Assembly (NCBI GenBank): GCA_023078555.1
Contig: CM041198.1
Coordinates: 6,266,924 to 6,330,923, forward strand
Source of the DNA: Ulva prolifera
Lineage: Eukaryota > Chlorophyta > Ulvophyceae > Ulvales > Ulvaceae
DNA length: 64,000 nucleotides
Direction: 5' to 3'
Shown here: one piece after another, positions 50,465-61,281 of the stretch
How the letters are laid out: each line of letters begins with the position of its first letter
Numbering within the stretch: the stretch's first letter is position 1
Notes under the pieces: model-generated
Told to the model about the DNA's origin: nothing
The model's database searches: none
What the model saw: only the letters and a program-made list of their open reading frames with translations
Program-made: the position numbers and the translations under genes

Positions 50465-53134
50465 CTAGACCACATTTCCGCCAAGGAGCTCTGCGAGCAT
50501 GTACACGCATGTGTCCAGGCTGGGCAGCTTATTCGGCGGCTCCTCTGCGACGGCCCCCGGCCACGCCTCCTCTCGCACCCGCTTGCTAGAGCAGTCCAGG
50601 TCGACACTCGCATGCAGCCGGCGCGTGCCTTCAGCGCAGAATTCCAGCGTCTCACGAGACACGTGCGAAGACGGGGAAAGCTCACGCGGCGGCTGCGCCG
50701 CGACGCCTGCGATGCGCGGCGGGCCGCCGCAGCGGCCGCGCGGCGCTGTCGCCAATCCGTGCAGGCTCGCCATGCATGCGGACAGCGAGGGCGCGCTCGG
50801 CGACGCCTCGAGGTCTCCCGGTGGGGCAACATCAGGTGCAGCGGGGGCGCATCCGCGCGGCGCGGCGGCGGCGACGGGGGTAGTTGTGAGGCCGCGGTGG
50901 GCGGCCCCGCCCGCAGGAGCCGCGTCCGGGCGGCCACCGCGTTGGATGGAGATCGAGCGGCCACAGACGTTGGCGCGGAGGTTGAGGACCTTGAGGGCTG
51001 CGTGGGCCTCGTCCAGGTTCTGGACGCTGATGGTGCGCGGCCGGAGGACGGTCGCGGCGACGTCGGGGGTGGTTTCCGCGCCGCCGCGGCCACCGGGCGT
51101 CGCGGTCACGCAGAACATCAGTGATAGCGGCTGCTGCACATGCATGAGCGCGGCGTGAGCCCCGGACTGCGCGCAATGCAGATGCATGCAGAAACGCTCG
51201 GAGCAGGAGCAATGGTTACAAAAGAGTGAACGGGAGAAAACAAACACTGAAACCGAATCTCATCCGAATCAACAGCAACATACACTCACACACACACGAA
51301 CACCACAACCGCACTCACAACTCAGTCCGGCAGGATCGCGTCCTCCAGGCCCGAGCGGGAGCAATGAGGATTTTGTCCGTCATGAGCAGGAAGGGGGCAG
51401 TCGCACCATCCCGGAGTGCTTCTGGAAGGACAGGACGGGGAATATAAAGTGCTCACGAATCCAGGAGCCACCCTGCAGCCACACGACGGTGTCACAAGCG
51501 CTGGCCACGTGCCTGCGGCTCATGTCTGTTGGTGGACCATTGGATCGCGCATGTCTGTGCATGACTTCCGAAGCGTGTTGCGGTGTTGTGCCATACAGTG
51601 CTCGTGTATGCTCATGTGAGGTTTGCCTGCTCAACACCACGAGATCTGTGCCAGAGTGGAATCAGGCACGTGGGCCGATGTGGACAAAGTGCATGCATGC
51701 ACTGTGCTTGAGGCTCACGGCCTCGGGACGCCTCCCGCGGATGTCGACTGATCGAGAGTCGGCTGGTGCAACAAGTGCTGTGCAGAGGCCTGTGTGGAAA
51801 GGCTGCAGCGCGCAACACGTCGCCATATGGCCATCATATGTATCTTGGGTACGCAGTGCCACAACCACCCACGATGGCTGCTCGCCCGAATTCAAGTAAA
51901 CTGCTGCAGGCAGCGCAGGCCTCTGGCCACGGATGCCTCAGGAGTGAATGCTCAGTTTGTGTGCGGCAACATCCAAATCGTGAGGCTGCAGGCAGCTGCG
52001 ATGCCTCAACAGCCACCGTCGTTCAGCGGCATCGCGGCTCAGAAGGGGGTACATGCATGAGTCGCATGAACCTGCGTCTGTGACTTGGGTGTTCCCGCGA
52101 CTGTGTGTGTTTTGGCCATGGGCGACGTCGGAGTGGCCGGTAGGACGCAGTCGGAGTGGCCGGTGGCACCGCCAGGGCAACGACGCCACAATGCATGCAC
52201 AGCAGGAGATGTACGCCCACGTCGAACCGAAACACGGCGCCCGATGTGGGTGGGCGCACCTCAGGAACGGCGACGTGTGCTAAGCGCCGGTCTTGTGGCG
52301 CTGCAAACATGGTGCCCCCCCGCACGCCGGTGGGCTTCGCGCCGGGTGCCAGCAGCCGCTGCAGCCGCAGGGGCAGGGGACCCCTGTGGGAGAGGACCAC
52401 CTTCTGCGCGTCAGTGACGGCGTCTGCGACGATCTTGACGTCCACGCCCTCCGGAAGCGCGCGGGCCGAGAACAGCGACACCTGCATACACGGGGAGCAT
52501 GCATGGTGATGCCGAGTCGTGCGTGTCACAGCAAGGACCTAGGTGTGTGCTCACGTCCGCTCTGACTGCGACAGATATCTCTCGTGTCACAGCAAGGACC
52601 TAGGTGTGTGGTGTGTGCTCCCGTACACTCTGGCTGCAACAGATATCTCTCGTGTCAATTGACACCTTAAGGAAGAGCAGATGGTCACAGTGACCATTTG
52701 TGACAGTCGCACACAATGCTGACATCTGTCCTGAACCAGGCTCAGCAGATCAGGCCATGTCAACGATCCGTCACAATTACAAAAGAGTGAACGGGAGAAC
52801 ACAAACACTGGAACCGAATGTCATCCGAATCAACGAACCGTTGCATCATCACGTGTCAGGCCCAAGTGCCTACCCACATGATGCGCATCAATGGGTGTGG
52901 GTGAGTGGGAGCCACTGGCAGCGCAGGTGGCATTGGGGCACGCACCTCGAGCATGACATTGACAGGCCAGTCACAGCCTTGCTGGGCAGGCAGCCACACC
53001 GCTGCCCCAGCCTGGATGACCTTCACCTGCACCGCCAGGCCGTCCTCCTTGGCGGCCTGGCTCAAGCATGGTGCCCCAGCCTTGGCAATATCCTGAGCCT
53101 GGAAGCCCTTGTCACTGCAGAAGTACTGCCTCTG
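50465..53134 (-). CDS. Unidentified multi-exon protein (partial)
   Basis: Three exons join in phase 0: 53134-52946, 52481-52260 and 51133-50465 (TAG), 359 codons. Exon junctions have TGCAG acceptors and GTGCGT or GTGCGC donors. The first part (FCSDKGFQAQDIAKAGAPC, then WPVNVMLEV) and the second (DVKIVADAVTDAQKVVLSHRG) look like beta-rich folded domains. The third reads PLSLMFCVTATPGG, then TISVQNLDEAHAALKVLNLR, and continues as Pro/Ala/Arg-rich low complexity. There is no initiator in phase, so 5' exons are missing. I do not recognise the family. Both introns contain copies of the TTTTGTAA-tailed repeat. The end at 50465 may instead be a GTGGTC donor a few codons earlier. Confidence 0.5.
51215..51353 (-). 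mobile_element. 139-bp retroelement tail with 13-bp target duplication
   Basis: AGCAGGAGCAATG (51202-51214) and AGCGGGAGCAATG (51354-51366) flank the insert, differing at one base. The insert shares its whole length with the copy at 62957-63098, including a CA-rich stretch and the far block CCGGCAGGATCGCGTCCTCC. On the minus strand that far block reads as a short coding end, GLEDAILPD then a stop, followed by about 110 bp of 3' UTR ending TTTTGTAA. It lies in the second intron of the gene at 50465-53134. Confidence 0.75.
52777..52834 (-). mobile_element. Copy of the TTTTGTAA-tailed repeat in an intron
   Basis: The core matches the 1290-1351 copy with four substitutions. TCAACGATCCGT (52760-52771) precedes it and TCAACGAACCGT (52830-52841) closes it, a likely 11-of-12 target duplication that overlaps the element's CAAC end. 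It sits in the first resolved intron of the gene at 50465-53134. Confidence 0.6.
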
Positions 53135-55579
53135 CTGCATGTCCTCCCCAACTGCACACTGCCAGGCCCGTCTCTGTGTGCAGCTGTGTGCAGAATCATT
53201 TTGGATTGCTGGATTGCTGCTTTCTCAGAAGCATGTTCAGGACAAGCTAGACTTCCAGCATCCTCATCCCTTCATATCTTTTGAGATGCTGGATAAGGAT
53301 GCACAACGGTGTCAGCCTGATGATCAGTCTGCCACTGGCACGTTGCTGCACACAGCTGTGTGCAGCTGTACATGTGCTAGTCTGCGCTTCACCGATACAC
53401 ACTTGCATTCGTGGTGCTGCCCGCCTCACTGCGTCTATCCTTGTAATAAAGTGACTTTCGTTGTGCAGACAATGCCGTTCCAGCCGTAAGTATGCAGTGG
53501 TGGCGCGGCGCTTCGGCTCAACTACTGATGCTGCACAGGTGCAGAAGCAGCGGCGTTGACCGAGGTGTGACCACTCCCCACACGGCCTCGTCCGTGTCTC
53601 AGCAAGTCAGAGTATGTTGCAACAACAATCATGAGCGGTACTGGGCAAAGCAAAGTTACCAGTGCGCCCGCGGGTTGGAGTCAACCTGCCGGGCCGGACA
53701 AGGTTCATGCGGATGTGGAAGCTGCTTCGCGAGCATTTCTAATTTACCATTTCATATGCAACCGGCTCCTGAACTTCCTTCGATGCCATTGCGCCCAAGT
53801 CCGCTGGCACCAGGCATGGCGCGCCATGGCGGAACACGAGTCTTTGCTCGGAGTACATACGAGTCTTTTCATAGCTGCATGGACTATACCTGAGCGCGTT
53901 CATGTTCTGTCTATACGTGAAAATGCGTGCTTGCAGCCTGCGAGGACAATAGATACACGCGTGATGTTGCGCGAAGAATGCACTTCCCGACGGCTCAGGG
54001 CACAATGTTCATGTGGTCGGCGCCATCGAGTACTTCGTGATGGGCCCCGGTTCGCAGCAGTGTACATTTAGCCAGTCACGCCGTGATCAAAGACTGTGCA
54101 GCATGTACGGAGGTGTCCCAGGAGTCACTCGTCAACACCGTGAACGCGAAGCCTCTACTGAGTTCACGCCCGTACGCACGGCCAGCACTGGCACGTACGT
54201 ATTATGAACAATGAACATGTGCAGTCTCGCGTCATGACGTGAAGCAGCCTGTGTACCTGTGAAAGGTATGCACACCGCTAAGGCGTCATGACGCGCAGTA
54301 CGTACGCATCGCCCGGATCTGGCCGGACCCACATCACATCACATCACGGCACCAGTGCCATGTATGACCACCCATGCATGCAACACATTCAAACTAATAT
54401 GCATGATTGCGACACACCTGCGTCATAGCGCGGTGGCACAGGAACAAAGCCTGAGAGGCAGGAAGCAACGTAGACACATCACAATAAGCGCGCAGAAACA
54501 AGATTCCAGCAAGGCACGCGCGATGTGTACACGCGACTGCATCGCAGCGATCCAACCTGCAGCTGCGGCAAATTTACAGGACCGCCATTCACTGCCAGTC
54601 AGTCACTGACAGCCAAGCTGAAATTCGTCTGTCAGCAAGTGCATGATTCTCGGTGTGTAAAGTTTCATTCTGTTGTGTTCGTTAACTCTTTTTCACGACT
54701 CTCGGTGTCACTGGGTACGTGGTAGACCGGTCTAGGGAGAATTCTCACTTGCAGAAATGCGCCATGGTGGTCGGTGGTATCGCCAAACATCTGCGCATGC
54801 GTGGGTGTACATCTCGGAGATTTGAGTGATAACAATTCTTGTAGCCACACTCACAGGATCTTATCGCTATGCTACGACTACAGTAAAGGTGCTCGCCGCG
54901 CCGGTCGCCTGCATATCTCACGGCACGTTCGCTTATCGCGTGCGTATCTTGGAATGACAGCTAGCAGCAACTCCGGCAGAGCCGACCACGCGTGGCCACG
55001 CTGTACACAGGGTCAGCTCGGGGCTCTCGGGCAGCGCGACGCGCTGGGAGTGTGGACGCTCTTGGGGCGCATGGATATCGAGGCGAACCTGGCACAGCCT
55101 GCTGGCTTGCTGCTGCCTGGAATATAGCCGCCGCGGACACAATCGACATGGTGAAGTCCTCGCCGTGATAAGAAGGAAATCTACTTGCTTCGCGGTCCGC
55201 AGCCTCCGCTGATGTTCGGTGTCAACACAGCTGGCGCAGCACAAACTTGCAGCTGCCCTGAGAGCTTCTCCCCACTGCAGTCGCCGCCCCACAGGATCCT
55301 CAGCCTTCGAGAGTGTGAGCCTGCAAGCGCATGTCATGGATGTAAAATTTACCTCTGTGCATGGGTCATGTGAGGTTCACACGCATCTGCCTACGGAGGA
55401 CAAGTCCTACGCTCTGCAGAGCTCTGTTCGTACTTGCCTCGCGCTGACAAGAGGAGCGAATCCGATGTATCATCGACGGCTCGAAGATCTGGTTGACAAA
55501 CGCTCTGTCATACAATCTCATTTTCTGCAGAGTATCTTGTCAGGGACGGTCATTCCGCGGCCTGGGCCCCTCGCCTGTC
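53135..55579. other. Unassigned region, possible plus-strand exons
   Basis: An ATG at 53631 opens 74 codons on the plus strand, running to a GTACAT donor near 53852. A frame near 54005-54055 reads VHVVGAIEYFVMGPGSQ. A third (about 55300-55579) reads MDVKFTSVHGSCEVH, then RRLEDLVDKRSVIQSHFLQS and is cut by the LTR element. They could be exons of one gene truncated by the retrotransposon, but I could not connect them or name a family. A retroelement-tail fragment lies at 53418-53446. Confidence 0.3.
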
Positions 55580-55860
55580 TGTTGTGATGTACCAGCCGTG
55601 GTACATGTGCACGCATAAATAATCATGGCGTGAGGGGTGTCAGGCATAGCGTGTACTGCATGCATGACACGTCTGATGAGTGTTTAGCGATGATGGCTGC
55701 GCAGTTGATGCGGCAGCCATGCAGAGCACTGTGACATGCAATTGACAATAAGTATGTGGTGTATCGAAGATACACTATCGGTTCAGATAGATCTATAGAT
55801 AGATCTAAGCATATGAGTGCTGTAATATGTACTGCACAGGTCATCTGCTGAATCACAACA
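55580..55860 (+). repeat. 5' LTR of the copia element
   Basis: 281 bp with 9-bp terminal inverted repeats (TGTTGTGAT). It contains the inner hairpin GATAGATCTATAGATAGATC near 55786-55806 and should carry the promoter. It is identical to the 3' LTR. Confidence 0.95.
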
Positions 55861-55873
55861 GGTTATGGGCCTG
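55861..55873 (+). other. Primer-binding site, interior of initiator tRNA-Met
   Basis: GGTTATGGGCCTG starts right after the LTR. GGTTATGGGCC is complementary to the anticodon arm of eukaryotic initiator tRNA-Met (GGCCCAUAACC), not to a tRNA 3' end. Drosophila copia primes in the same way from a cleaved half-tRNA. Confidence 0.75.
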
Positions 55874-56166
55874 CCGCCTTCCACTGCTTAGCCGGTACCG
55901 TTTATAGAAAGGCTCCTAGGTCTTGAGACTCGATAGTGATGCCGGTTTCTTACGGTAGGTGAAAGCCTGGTAGGTAGAGCTTCAGGTTCGGTCAAACGGC
56001 CATCGACTGGTCGCTGAGGACTGAGAAGCACCGCTGTGCACAGATTTGAATCTGCGGGAGCGCAGTGCATAAGATACTGTTTGACGCAGTGTGACGCAGG
56101 TTGTGTGTCGGTCAAAGTTTTTTTTTTGGTTCGACTATCGACGCAACAAGTCAAATCGACGCAACG

Positions 56167-59100
56167 ATGGGAATGTCAGACTTTATGAAAGTCACTCAAT
56201 TGACCATGACAAACTATCACCGATGGAAAGGGGACATTCATTCTGCTTTAATTCTCTGTGGATTCTGGCCGGCTGTGGAACAGAACGCAGAGTACGCGGC
56301 GCTCGACGCTGCCGGGAAGCTTAAGATGTCACAAAAAGCCCTTGCAGTGATACGAATGAACACGTCATCAGGTCTGAGGATTCATATCGACAGTGCCAAT
56401 TCAGCAAAGGACGCTTGGGAAGCACTGGAAAGCATATTCACGACTGAATCTCTCGGTGCAAAGAATCGGATGAGGGATGAGCTGCACGCGTTGCGGCGGG
56501 AAGAAAAAGAAACAGCATTTGAGTTCGCTAGCAGAGCCAAGACTCTGCAATGCAGAATGTTAGATGGCTGTGGAATTCGTGTCCCGGATGATGAAATCAT
56601 TCACGCGGTCATGAGAGGGCTTGGTCCGGAGTATACAATTTTCAAAAGATGCATGTCTCAAACCGTCAAGAGCATGACTCTAAATGAATTTTGCAATCGA
56701 CTGCTCGAGGAGCAGCCAGACTCTTCGATGGAACAATTGGAATCGGAGCTCCAAGCGTTCCATGTGCAGAATTCAGGTGGCAGACAAGCCAAAGCCCCGC
56801 CACCTAGGAGATCGCATAAGCCAAAAGCAGAGGATCCACCAAAATCGAAGCGTTTTACAGGGAAATGTTTCAACTGTGGAAAGAAAGGACATCGTAAACC
56901 GGATTGTCCAGCTTTGAAAATGCAAACTCCTACTGACCAAAACGCCAGTCGAGCAGAAAAAGACCCGCCAGCTATGTGCAACTATCTTGTATACAACGTG
57001 TCAGAAGTTGTAGACAGCCCCAGTGCTGATGAGGTAGAGGAACATGTGGTGGACACTGGAGACGTTTTCAATTTGATGAACTGCGCAAAAGCATGCAAAG
57101 TTCTCATGGAAAACAGCACTGGAATCAGCATCCACACTGTCAGAAATGTATTGCCAACAATGATGATGATACATGAGAAGTATCCAGGAATATCAAACAA
57201 GGATTTGGTTAGCATTTTCCTCGGGACTACCCAGCCCACAATTTCCAAGGATGCGCGTGCCTTGATGCAACAGCATGACTTCATGACTCCGTGGGTACCT
57301 AATTTACATCATGAAGATGACGATTTTGTTTATCATGTCGCAAATCACGCTGCAGCGGGTGAAATGCACATTCAGGGGAAGCTGCAAAGAGTTTTGTTTG
57401 ACTCAGGAACAAACGTACATGTGGCGAATTTCAAGTCAGGTGTAGCCGTGAAGAGCTACACGCCTTTTGCCAGCACAGCTAACAGAAGTGTGCAGATGGG
57501 TGGGGGTGAGAAACACAGGGCGCTGGGTCTCGTGGACTACGAGATTGCAGTGCAAGAAGGTTTCAAGCTGCAGATCACAGGGGCATTGTACGTGCCAACA
57601 GTGACAGCAAACTTGATTTCAGTTAGCAAAGCAGCCAAGTCTTCAAAATCTAGACTCAGTTTTGGAGAGCATGATGTCATCGCCACAGTGGGTGGCAGAG
57701 AAGTGATCATCGGCAAGTTGTCTGGTGGATTCTATGAGACATCTGTAACTCAGCAGAGTTATGAGAAGCCCAAGACTGTGTCATGGGCGGAACCGCTGGA
57801 AGTTTTTCATGTCTCATATGACTTGCTTCACAAGCGACTAGGGCATCCATCGCCCACTGTTATCAAACACATGTGCAAACATGATTGTTTGAAATGCATG
57901 CCAGAGAAGCTAGGTGCACCAAGCCATGTCTGTGAGTCTTGCATGAAAGCGCATCAAGCCAAGTTGCCTTTCGATGAATCTGAGTCAATCGCTGACAAGC
58001 CAATGACACTGGTTCACGTGGACACCATGGGTCCATTCCCACTGCCGAGTATATCAGGTGCAAGATATGCTGTGGTCATGATCGATGACTACTCTCGCAT
58101 GATAGCAGTGGTATGTGTCAAATCAAAAGCTGACATACCGGAGCGATTGACGTTCGCGCTGGGGCAGCTGCAACATTTGTCCAGGCAGCAGATGTTGTTC
58201 ATGAGGTCAGACTACGGGTCTGAGTTCATAAATGCCAGAGTTCGAAAGTTTTTGGACTCGCAATTCATCAAACATCAGAAAAGCTGCGTTTACACACCAG
58301 AGCAGAATGGCAGAGTTGAAAGATCAAATCGGTCACTTATGGAAAAACTGCGGGCTTTGATGTTCGAATCACATGCACCAGCATGCATGTGGGAGGAGGC
58401 TTTGAATACGGCTGTGAAGCTGTACAACATGACAGCCTCCACACGCAGAAAGAAGACTCCATATGAGTTATTCTGGGGGATTAAACCAAGCTGCGATGCA
58501 CTCAGAGTTTTTGGGTGCAAGGCTTTTGTTCAAGTACCCGAACAGAAGAGAAATAAGCTTGATGAGCGATCAGTGGTGGGTACCATGATTGGTTACTCAC
58601 AGTCATCCAAGGCGTACCGGATCCTGATTCCGGATGGTGACAGGTTCAAAGTGACAGAATCTAGACACGTCAGATTCGACGAAAATGCGCCTGGGCCATG
58701 GATGACGGACAAGTCTTGCACAGACGAAGGCATCGATTTCAGTGACAACGTATTGATGCCGAACATGGGGAGAATGTTGCAGCAGCAGGATTTCCACCCT
58801 GCAGCCGCAGGTATCCAGCAGCAGGAAGGTGCAGGTGTTCAGCAACAAGACGTACAGCAACAAGATGAAATGCCTATGCATGAGCCAGAAGTTGCAGGAC
58901 AGCAAATAGATGATGCAGATGAAGTGCATGAACCGCATGAACATCTAGATGAGGCTGAGCTGAATGCACATGACAATGATGGTCAGGTGGCAGCTGCACA
59001 GGACCTGCCGGTAGCTGCACAGGAACAGGGAATGATTGATGCAGACATGCCAGAATTGGAAGATGCATCAGTCGCATCAGATCTACAGGACCCAGAGGAA

Positions 59101-60816
59101 CTGGACGATCATGCTCCTGGGGAGCAGGTGATGCAGGATCAGATAGCACATGAGCCAGAGGCTGGGGAGCCACCAGCACAATTTGGCAGGCCAAAGCGAA
59201 ACACCGGGCCACCAGCTAGATATGCAGATTACAGGGCATATCATGCAGATTTGCAGGAGGAACCCAGAACATTCCATGAAATCAAGTTCAGACTGGACAA
59301 GGAGCAATGGTATGAGGCAATCGCAAAGGAAAATCAGGACATGATCAAAAACGGGATGTATGATGTCATTGATTGCAGCGATATGCCACCGGGAACCAAG
59401 GCAATTCCAACAAAGTATGTGTTTAAGTTCAAAAAGGATGAACTGGGCCGAATTGAGCGATTCAGAGCCCGATTCGTGGCCATGGGATGTGAGCAAAAGG
59501 AGGGCATTGACTACGTTGAGGTTTATGCACCGGTCAGCAAGTATGCTACGGCCAGGATGCTTATGTCAGAGGTAGTGCAGAATGACTTGGATCTGGTGCA
59601 GCTAGATGTCACAGCAGCGTTCATGCACAGTGACCTCGAAGAAACTGTCTATGTCAAACCTCCGCCAGACTATCCAATCAAAGGAAAGGTTTGGAAGCTT
59701 AACAAGGCCATGAATGGTCTAAAGCAAGCAGGGCGTGCATGGTTTATGCACCTCAAGAGATGCCTGCTCAATCTGGGGATGACAGTGGCTCACGCAGATG
59801 AGAGCCTGTACATTTTCAGAGCTGATGGTGACGATAGGGAACCCACGTATGTGCTCGTGTACGTGGATGACCTCATTCTTGCAGGGAAGAGAAACAAAAT
59901 TCAGTGGATCATTGAGTCTCTTAAGAAACAGCTGGAAATCGTTGACAAAGGAGATGCAAAGTTGTTCTTGGGAATGGAAATCATTCGAGACAGAGCCGCC
60001 GGAACGCTGTGGCTAGGTCAGAGTCAGCATGCATCTGATTTACTCAGCAAGTTTGGGATGACTCAGGCAAAGGGTAGAAAAACTCCATTGGATGTCAAAC
60101 TCAGTTTGCAGAAGTTTGATGGAACTGCAAATCAGAAAGATCTGAAGCATTATCAGAGTTTGATTGGAAGTCTTCTCTATCTAGCAAACTGCACAAGGCC
60201 AGACTTGGCGCAGTCTGTGGGTTTGCTGGCACGCTTCATGTCAAATCCGTCGCAGGAGCACATGGAAGCTGGCAAGCAGGTTCTCAGGTACCTTGCAGGT
60301 ACCAAGGAGCTGGGGCTATCGTTTAAAAGGTCCAGCCCTAACAGCATCAAGGGATATTGTGATGCCGACTATGCAGGGGATTTAGATAAACGCAAGTCCA
60401 CGTCTGGATATGTGTTCACTAGATCCGGGGGAGCTATTTCATGGAGCTCCAAATTGCAGAGCACAGTGGCACAGTCCACGTGTGAGGCTGAATTCATAGC
60501 CGCGGCACATGCAGCAAAGGAAGCTTTGTGGTTGCGCGACCTTCAAGCAGAATTCAGAAGACGCGTTGACCCAGTGATGATGTTTGGTGACAATCAGGGA
60601 GCTCTCAAGCTGATTCATCACCCGCATGCGCATCAACGCACCAAGCACATTGATGTGGCCCACCGATTTGTTCAGGACAGAGTGGAACGTGGGGAGCTTC
60701 AAGTAGAGTACATATCTACTCATGATATGGTGGCCGACTGCATGACCAAGGGAGTGCCCATGGCTAAGTTGTGGGAGAACATCCGGGACATGGGACTAAC
60801 CAACAGACCAGCATAA
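56167..60816 (+). CDS. Copia gag-pol polyprotein
   Basis: A 1,549-aa frame from the ATG at 56167 (the frame is open upstream but has no earlier ATG). Order, numbered from that ATG: copia-type gag; zinc knuckle CFNCGKKGHRKPDC (234-247); a segment resembling a helix-turn-helix (about 337-370); protease with DSG (Asp 412); GAG-pre-integrase HHCC region (LLHKRLGH ... CESC); integrase catalytic triad Asp 619, Asp 682 and Glu 718 (D-x35-E); a Gln/Glu/Asp-rich linker; reverse transcriptase with YVDD (1232-1235); and RNase H (DADYAGD from 1399, CEAE, GDNQ). The integrase-before-reverse-transcriptase order defines Ty1/copia. All catalytic residues are present and there is no stop or frameshift. Confidence 0.95.
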   Translation: MGMSDFMKVTQLTMTNYHRWKGDIHSALILCGFWPAVEQNAEYAALDAAGKLKMSQKALAVIRMNTSSGLRIHIDSANSAKDAWEALESIFTTESLGAKNRMRDELHALRREEKETAFEFASRAKTLQCRMLDGCGIRVPDDEIIHAVMRGLGPEYTIFKRCMSQTVKSMTLNEFCNRLLEEQPDSSMEQLESELQAFHVQNSGGRQAKAPPPRRSHKPKAEDPPKSKRFTGKCFNCGKKGHRKPDCPALKMQTPTDQNASRAEKDPPAMCNYLVYNVSEVVDSPSADEVEEHVVDTGDVFNLMNCAKACKVLMENSTGISIHTVRNVLPTMMMIHEKYPGISNKDLVSIFLGTTQPTISKDARALMQQHDFMTPWVPNLHHEDDDFVYHVANHAAAGEMHIQGKLQRVLFDSGTNVHVANFKSGVAVKSYTPFASTANRSVQMGGGEKHRALGLVDYEIAVQEGFKLQITGALYVPTVTANLISVSKAAKSSKSRLSFGEHDVIATVGGREVIIGKLSGGFYETSVTQQSYEKPKTVSWAEPLEVFHVSYDLLHKRLGHPSPTVIKHMCKHDCLKCMPEKLGAPSHVCESCMKAHQAKLPFDESESIADKPMTLVHVDTMGPFPLPSISGARYAVVMIDDYSRMIAVVCVKSKADIPERLTFALGQLQHLSRQQMLFMRSDYGSEFINARVRKFLDSQFIKHQKSCVYTPEQNGRVERSNRSLMEKLRALMFESHAPACMWEEALNTAVKLYNMTASTRRKKTPYELFWGIKPSCDALRVFGCKAFVQVPEQKRNKLDERSVVGTMIGYSQSSKAYRILIPDGDRFKVTESRHVRFDENAPGPWMTDKSCTDEGIDFSDNVLMPNMGRMLQQQDFHPAAAGIQQQEGAGVQQQDVQQQDEMPMHEPEVAGQQIDDADEVHEPHEHLDEAELNAHDNDGQVAAAQDLPVAAQEQGMIDADMPELEDASVASDLQDPEELDDHAPGEQVMQDQIAHEPEAGEPPAQFGRPKRNTGPPARYADYRAYHADLQEEPRTFHEIKFRLDKEQWYEAIAKENQDMIKNGMYDVIDCSDMPPGTKAIPTKYVFKFKKDELGRIERFRARFVAMGCEQKEGIDYVEVYAPVSKYATARMLMSEVVQNDLDLVQLDVTAAFMHSDLEETVYVKPPPDYPIKGKVWKLNKAMNGLKQAGRAWFMHLKRCLLNLGMTVAHADESLYIFRADGDDREPTYVLVYVDDLILAGKRNKIQWIIESLKKQLEIVDKGDAKLFLGMEIIRDRAAGTLWLGQSQHASDLLSKFGMTQAKGRKTPLDVKLSLQKFDGTANQKDLKHYQSLIGSLLYLANCTRPDLAQSVGLLARFMSNPSQEHMEAGKQVLRYLAGTKELGLSFKRSSPNSIKGYCDADYAGDLDKRKSTSGYVFTRSGGAISWSSKLQSTVAQSTCEAEFIAAAHAAKEALWLRDLQAEFRRRVDPVMMFGDNQGALKLIHHPHAHQRTKHIDVAHRFVQDRVERGELQVEYISTHDMVADCMTKGVPMAKLWENIRDMGLTNRPA

Positions 60817-60859
60817 GCAATGGGATGCATTCAATTCAAGCAATGCCTTCCATGGGGAG

Positions 60860-61140
60860 TGTTGTGATGTACCAGCCGTGGTACATGTGCACGCATAAAT
60901 AATCATGGCGTGAGGGGTGTCAGGCATAGCGTGTACTGCATGCATGACACGTCTGATGAGTGTTTAGCGATGATGGCTGCGCAGTTGATGCGGCAGCCAT
61001 GCAGAGCACTGTGACATGCAATTGACAATAAGTATGTGGTGTATCGAAGATACACTATCGGTTCAGATAGATCTATAGATAGATCTAAGCATATGAGTGC
61101 TGTAATATGTACTGCACAGGTCATCTGCTGAATCACAACA
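60860..61140 (+). repeat. 3' LTR of the copia element
   Basis: 281 bp, identical to the 5' LTR. It supplies the transcript end. It is followed directly by the CTGTC target duplication. Confidence 0.95.
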
Positions 61141-61158
61141 CTGTCTCACAGGACGTAC

Positions 61159-61226
61159 GATCACTCTTGTAATCCAGTAGCAATAGTCGGCTATAGCTAC
61201 TGGATTATAAAAGAGTGATCGGAAGA
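61159..61226. repeat. Fold-back formed by a repeat copy and its inverted end
   Basis: GATCACTCTTGTAATCCAGT (61159-61178) is answered by ACTGGATTATAAAAGAGTGATC (about 61199-61220). The right arm is the start of the repeat copy at 61205-61274, so the terminal part of that repeat is present in both directions. Confidence 0.6.
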
Positions 61227-61274
61227 AGACAAACACCAAAACCGAGTCGACGTACGCGTCTCATCCGAAACAAC
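61205..61274 (-). repeat. Copy of the TTTTGTAA-tailed repeat, variant
   Basis: TTATAAAAGAGTGATCGGAAG, then ACAAACACCAAAACCGAG, an extra block of about 13 bp (around GTCGACGTACGCG), then TCTCATCCGAAACAAC. It belongs to the same subfamily as the copy at 61364-61420 (GAAGACAAACACCAAAACCG). Confidence 0.6.
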
Positions 61275-61281
61275 TATGACA

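Larger units (their letters stand above)
55580..61140 (+). mobile_element. Intact Ty1/copia LTR retrotransposon
   Basis: The two LTRs (55580-55860 and 60860-61140, 281 bp each) are identical at every base I compared. Each starts TGTTGTGAT and ends ATCACAACA. The element is flanked by CTGTC (55575-55579 and 61141-61145), a 5-bp target duplication. A primer-binding site follows the 5' LTR, and a purine tract (GGGGAG, 60854-60859) directly precedes the 3' LTR. One uninterrupted gag-pol frame fills the interior. Identical LTRs and an intact frame mean a very recent insertion, probably still active. Total length 5,561 bp. Confidence 0.96.
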
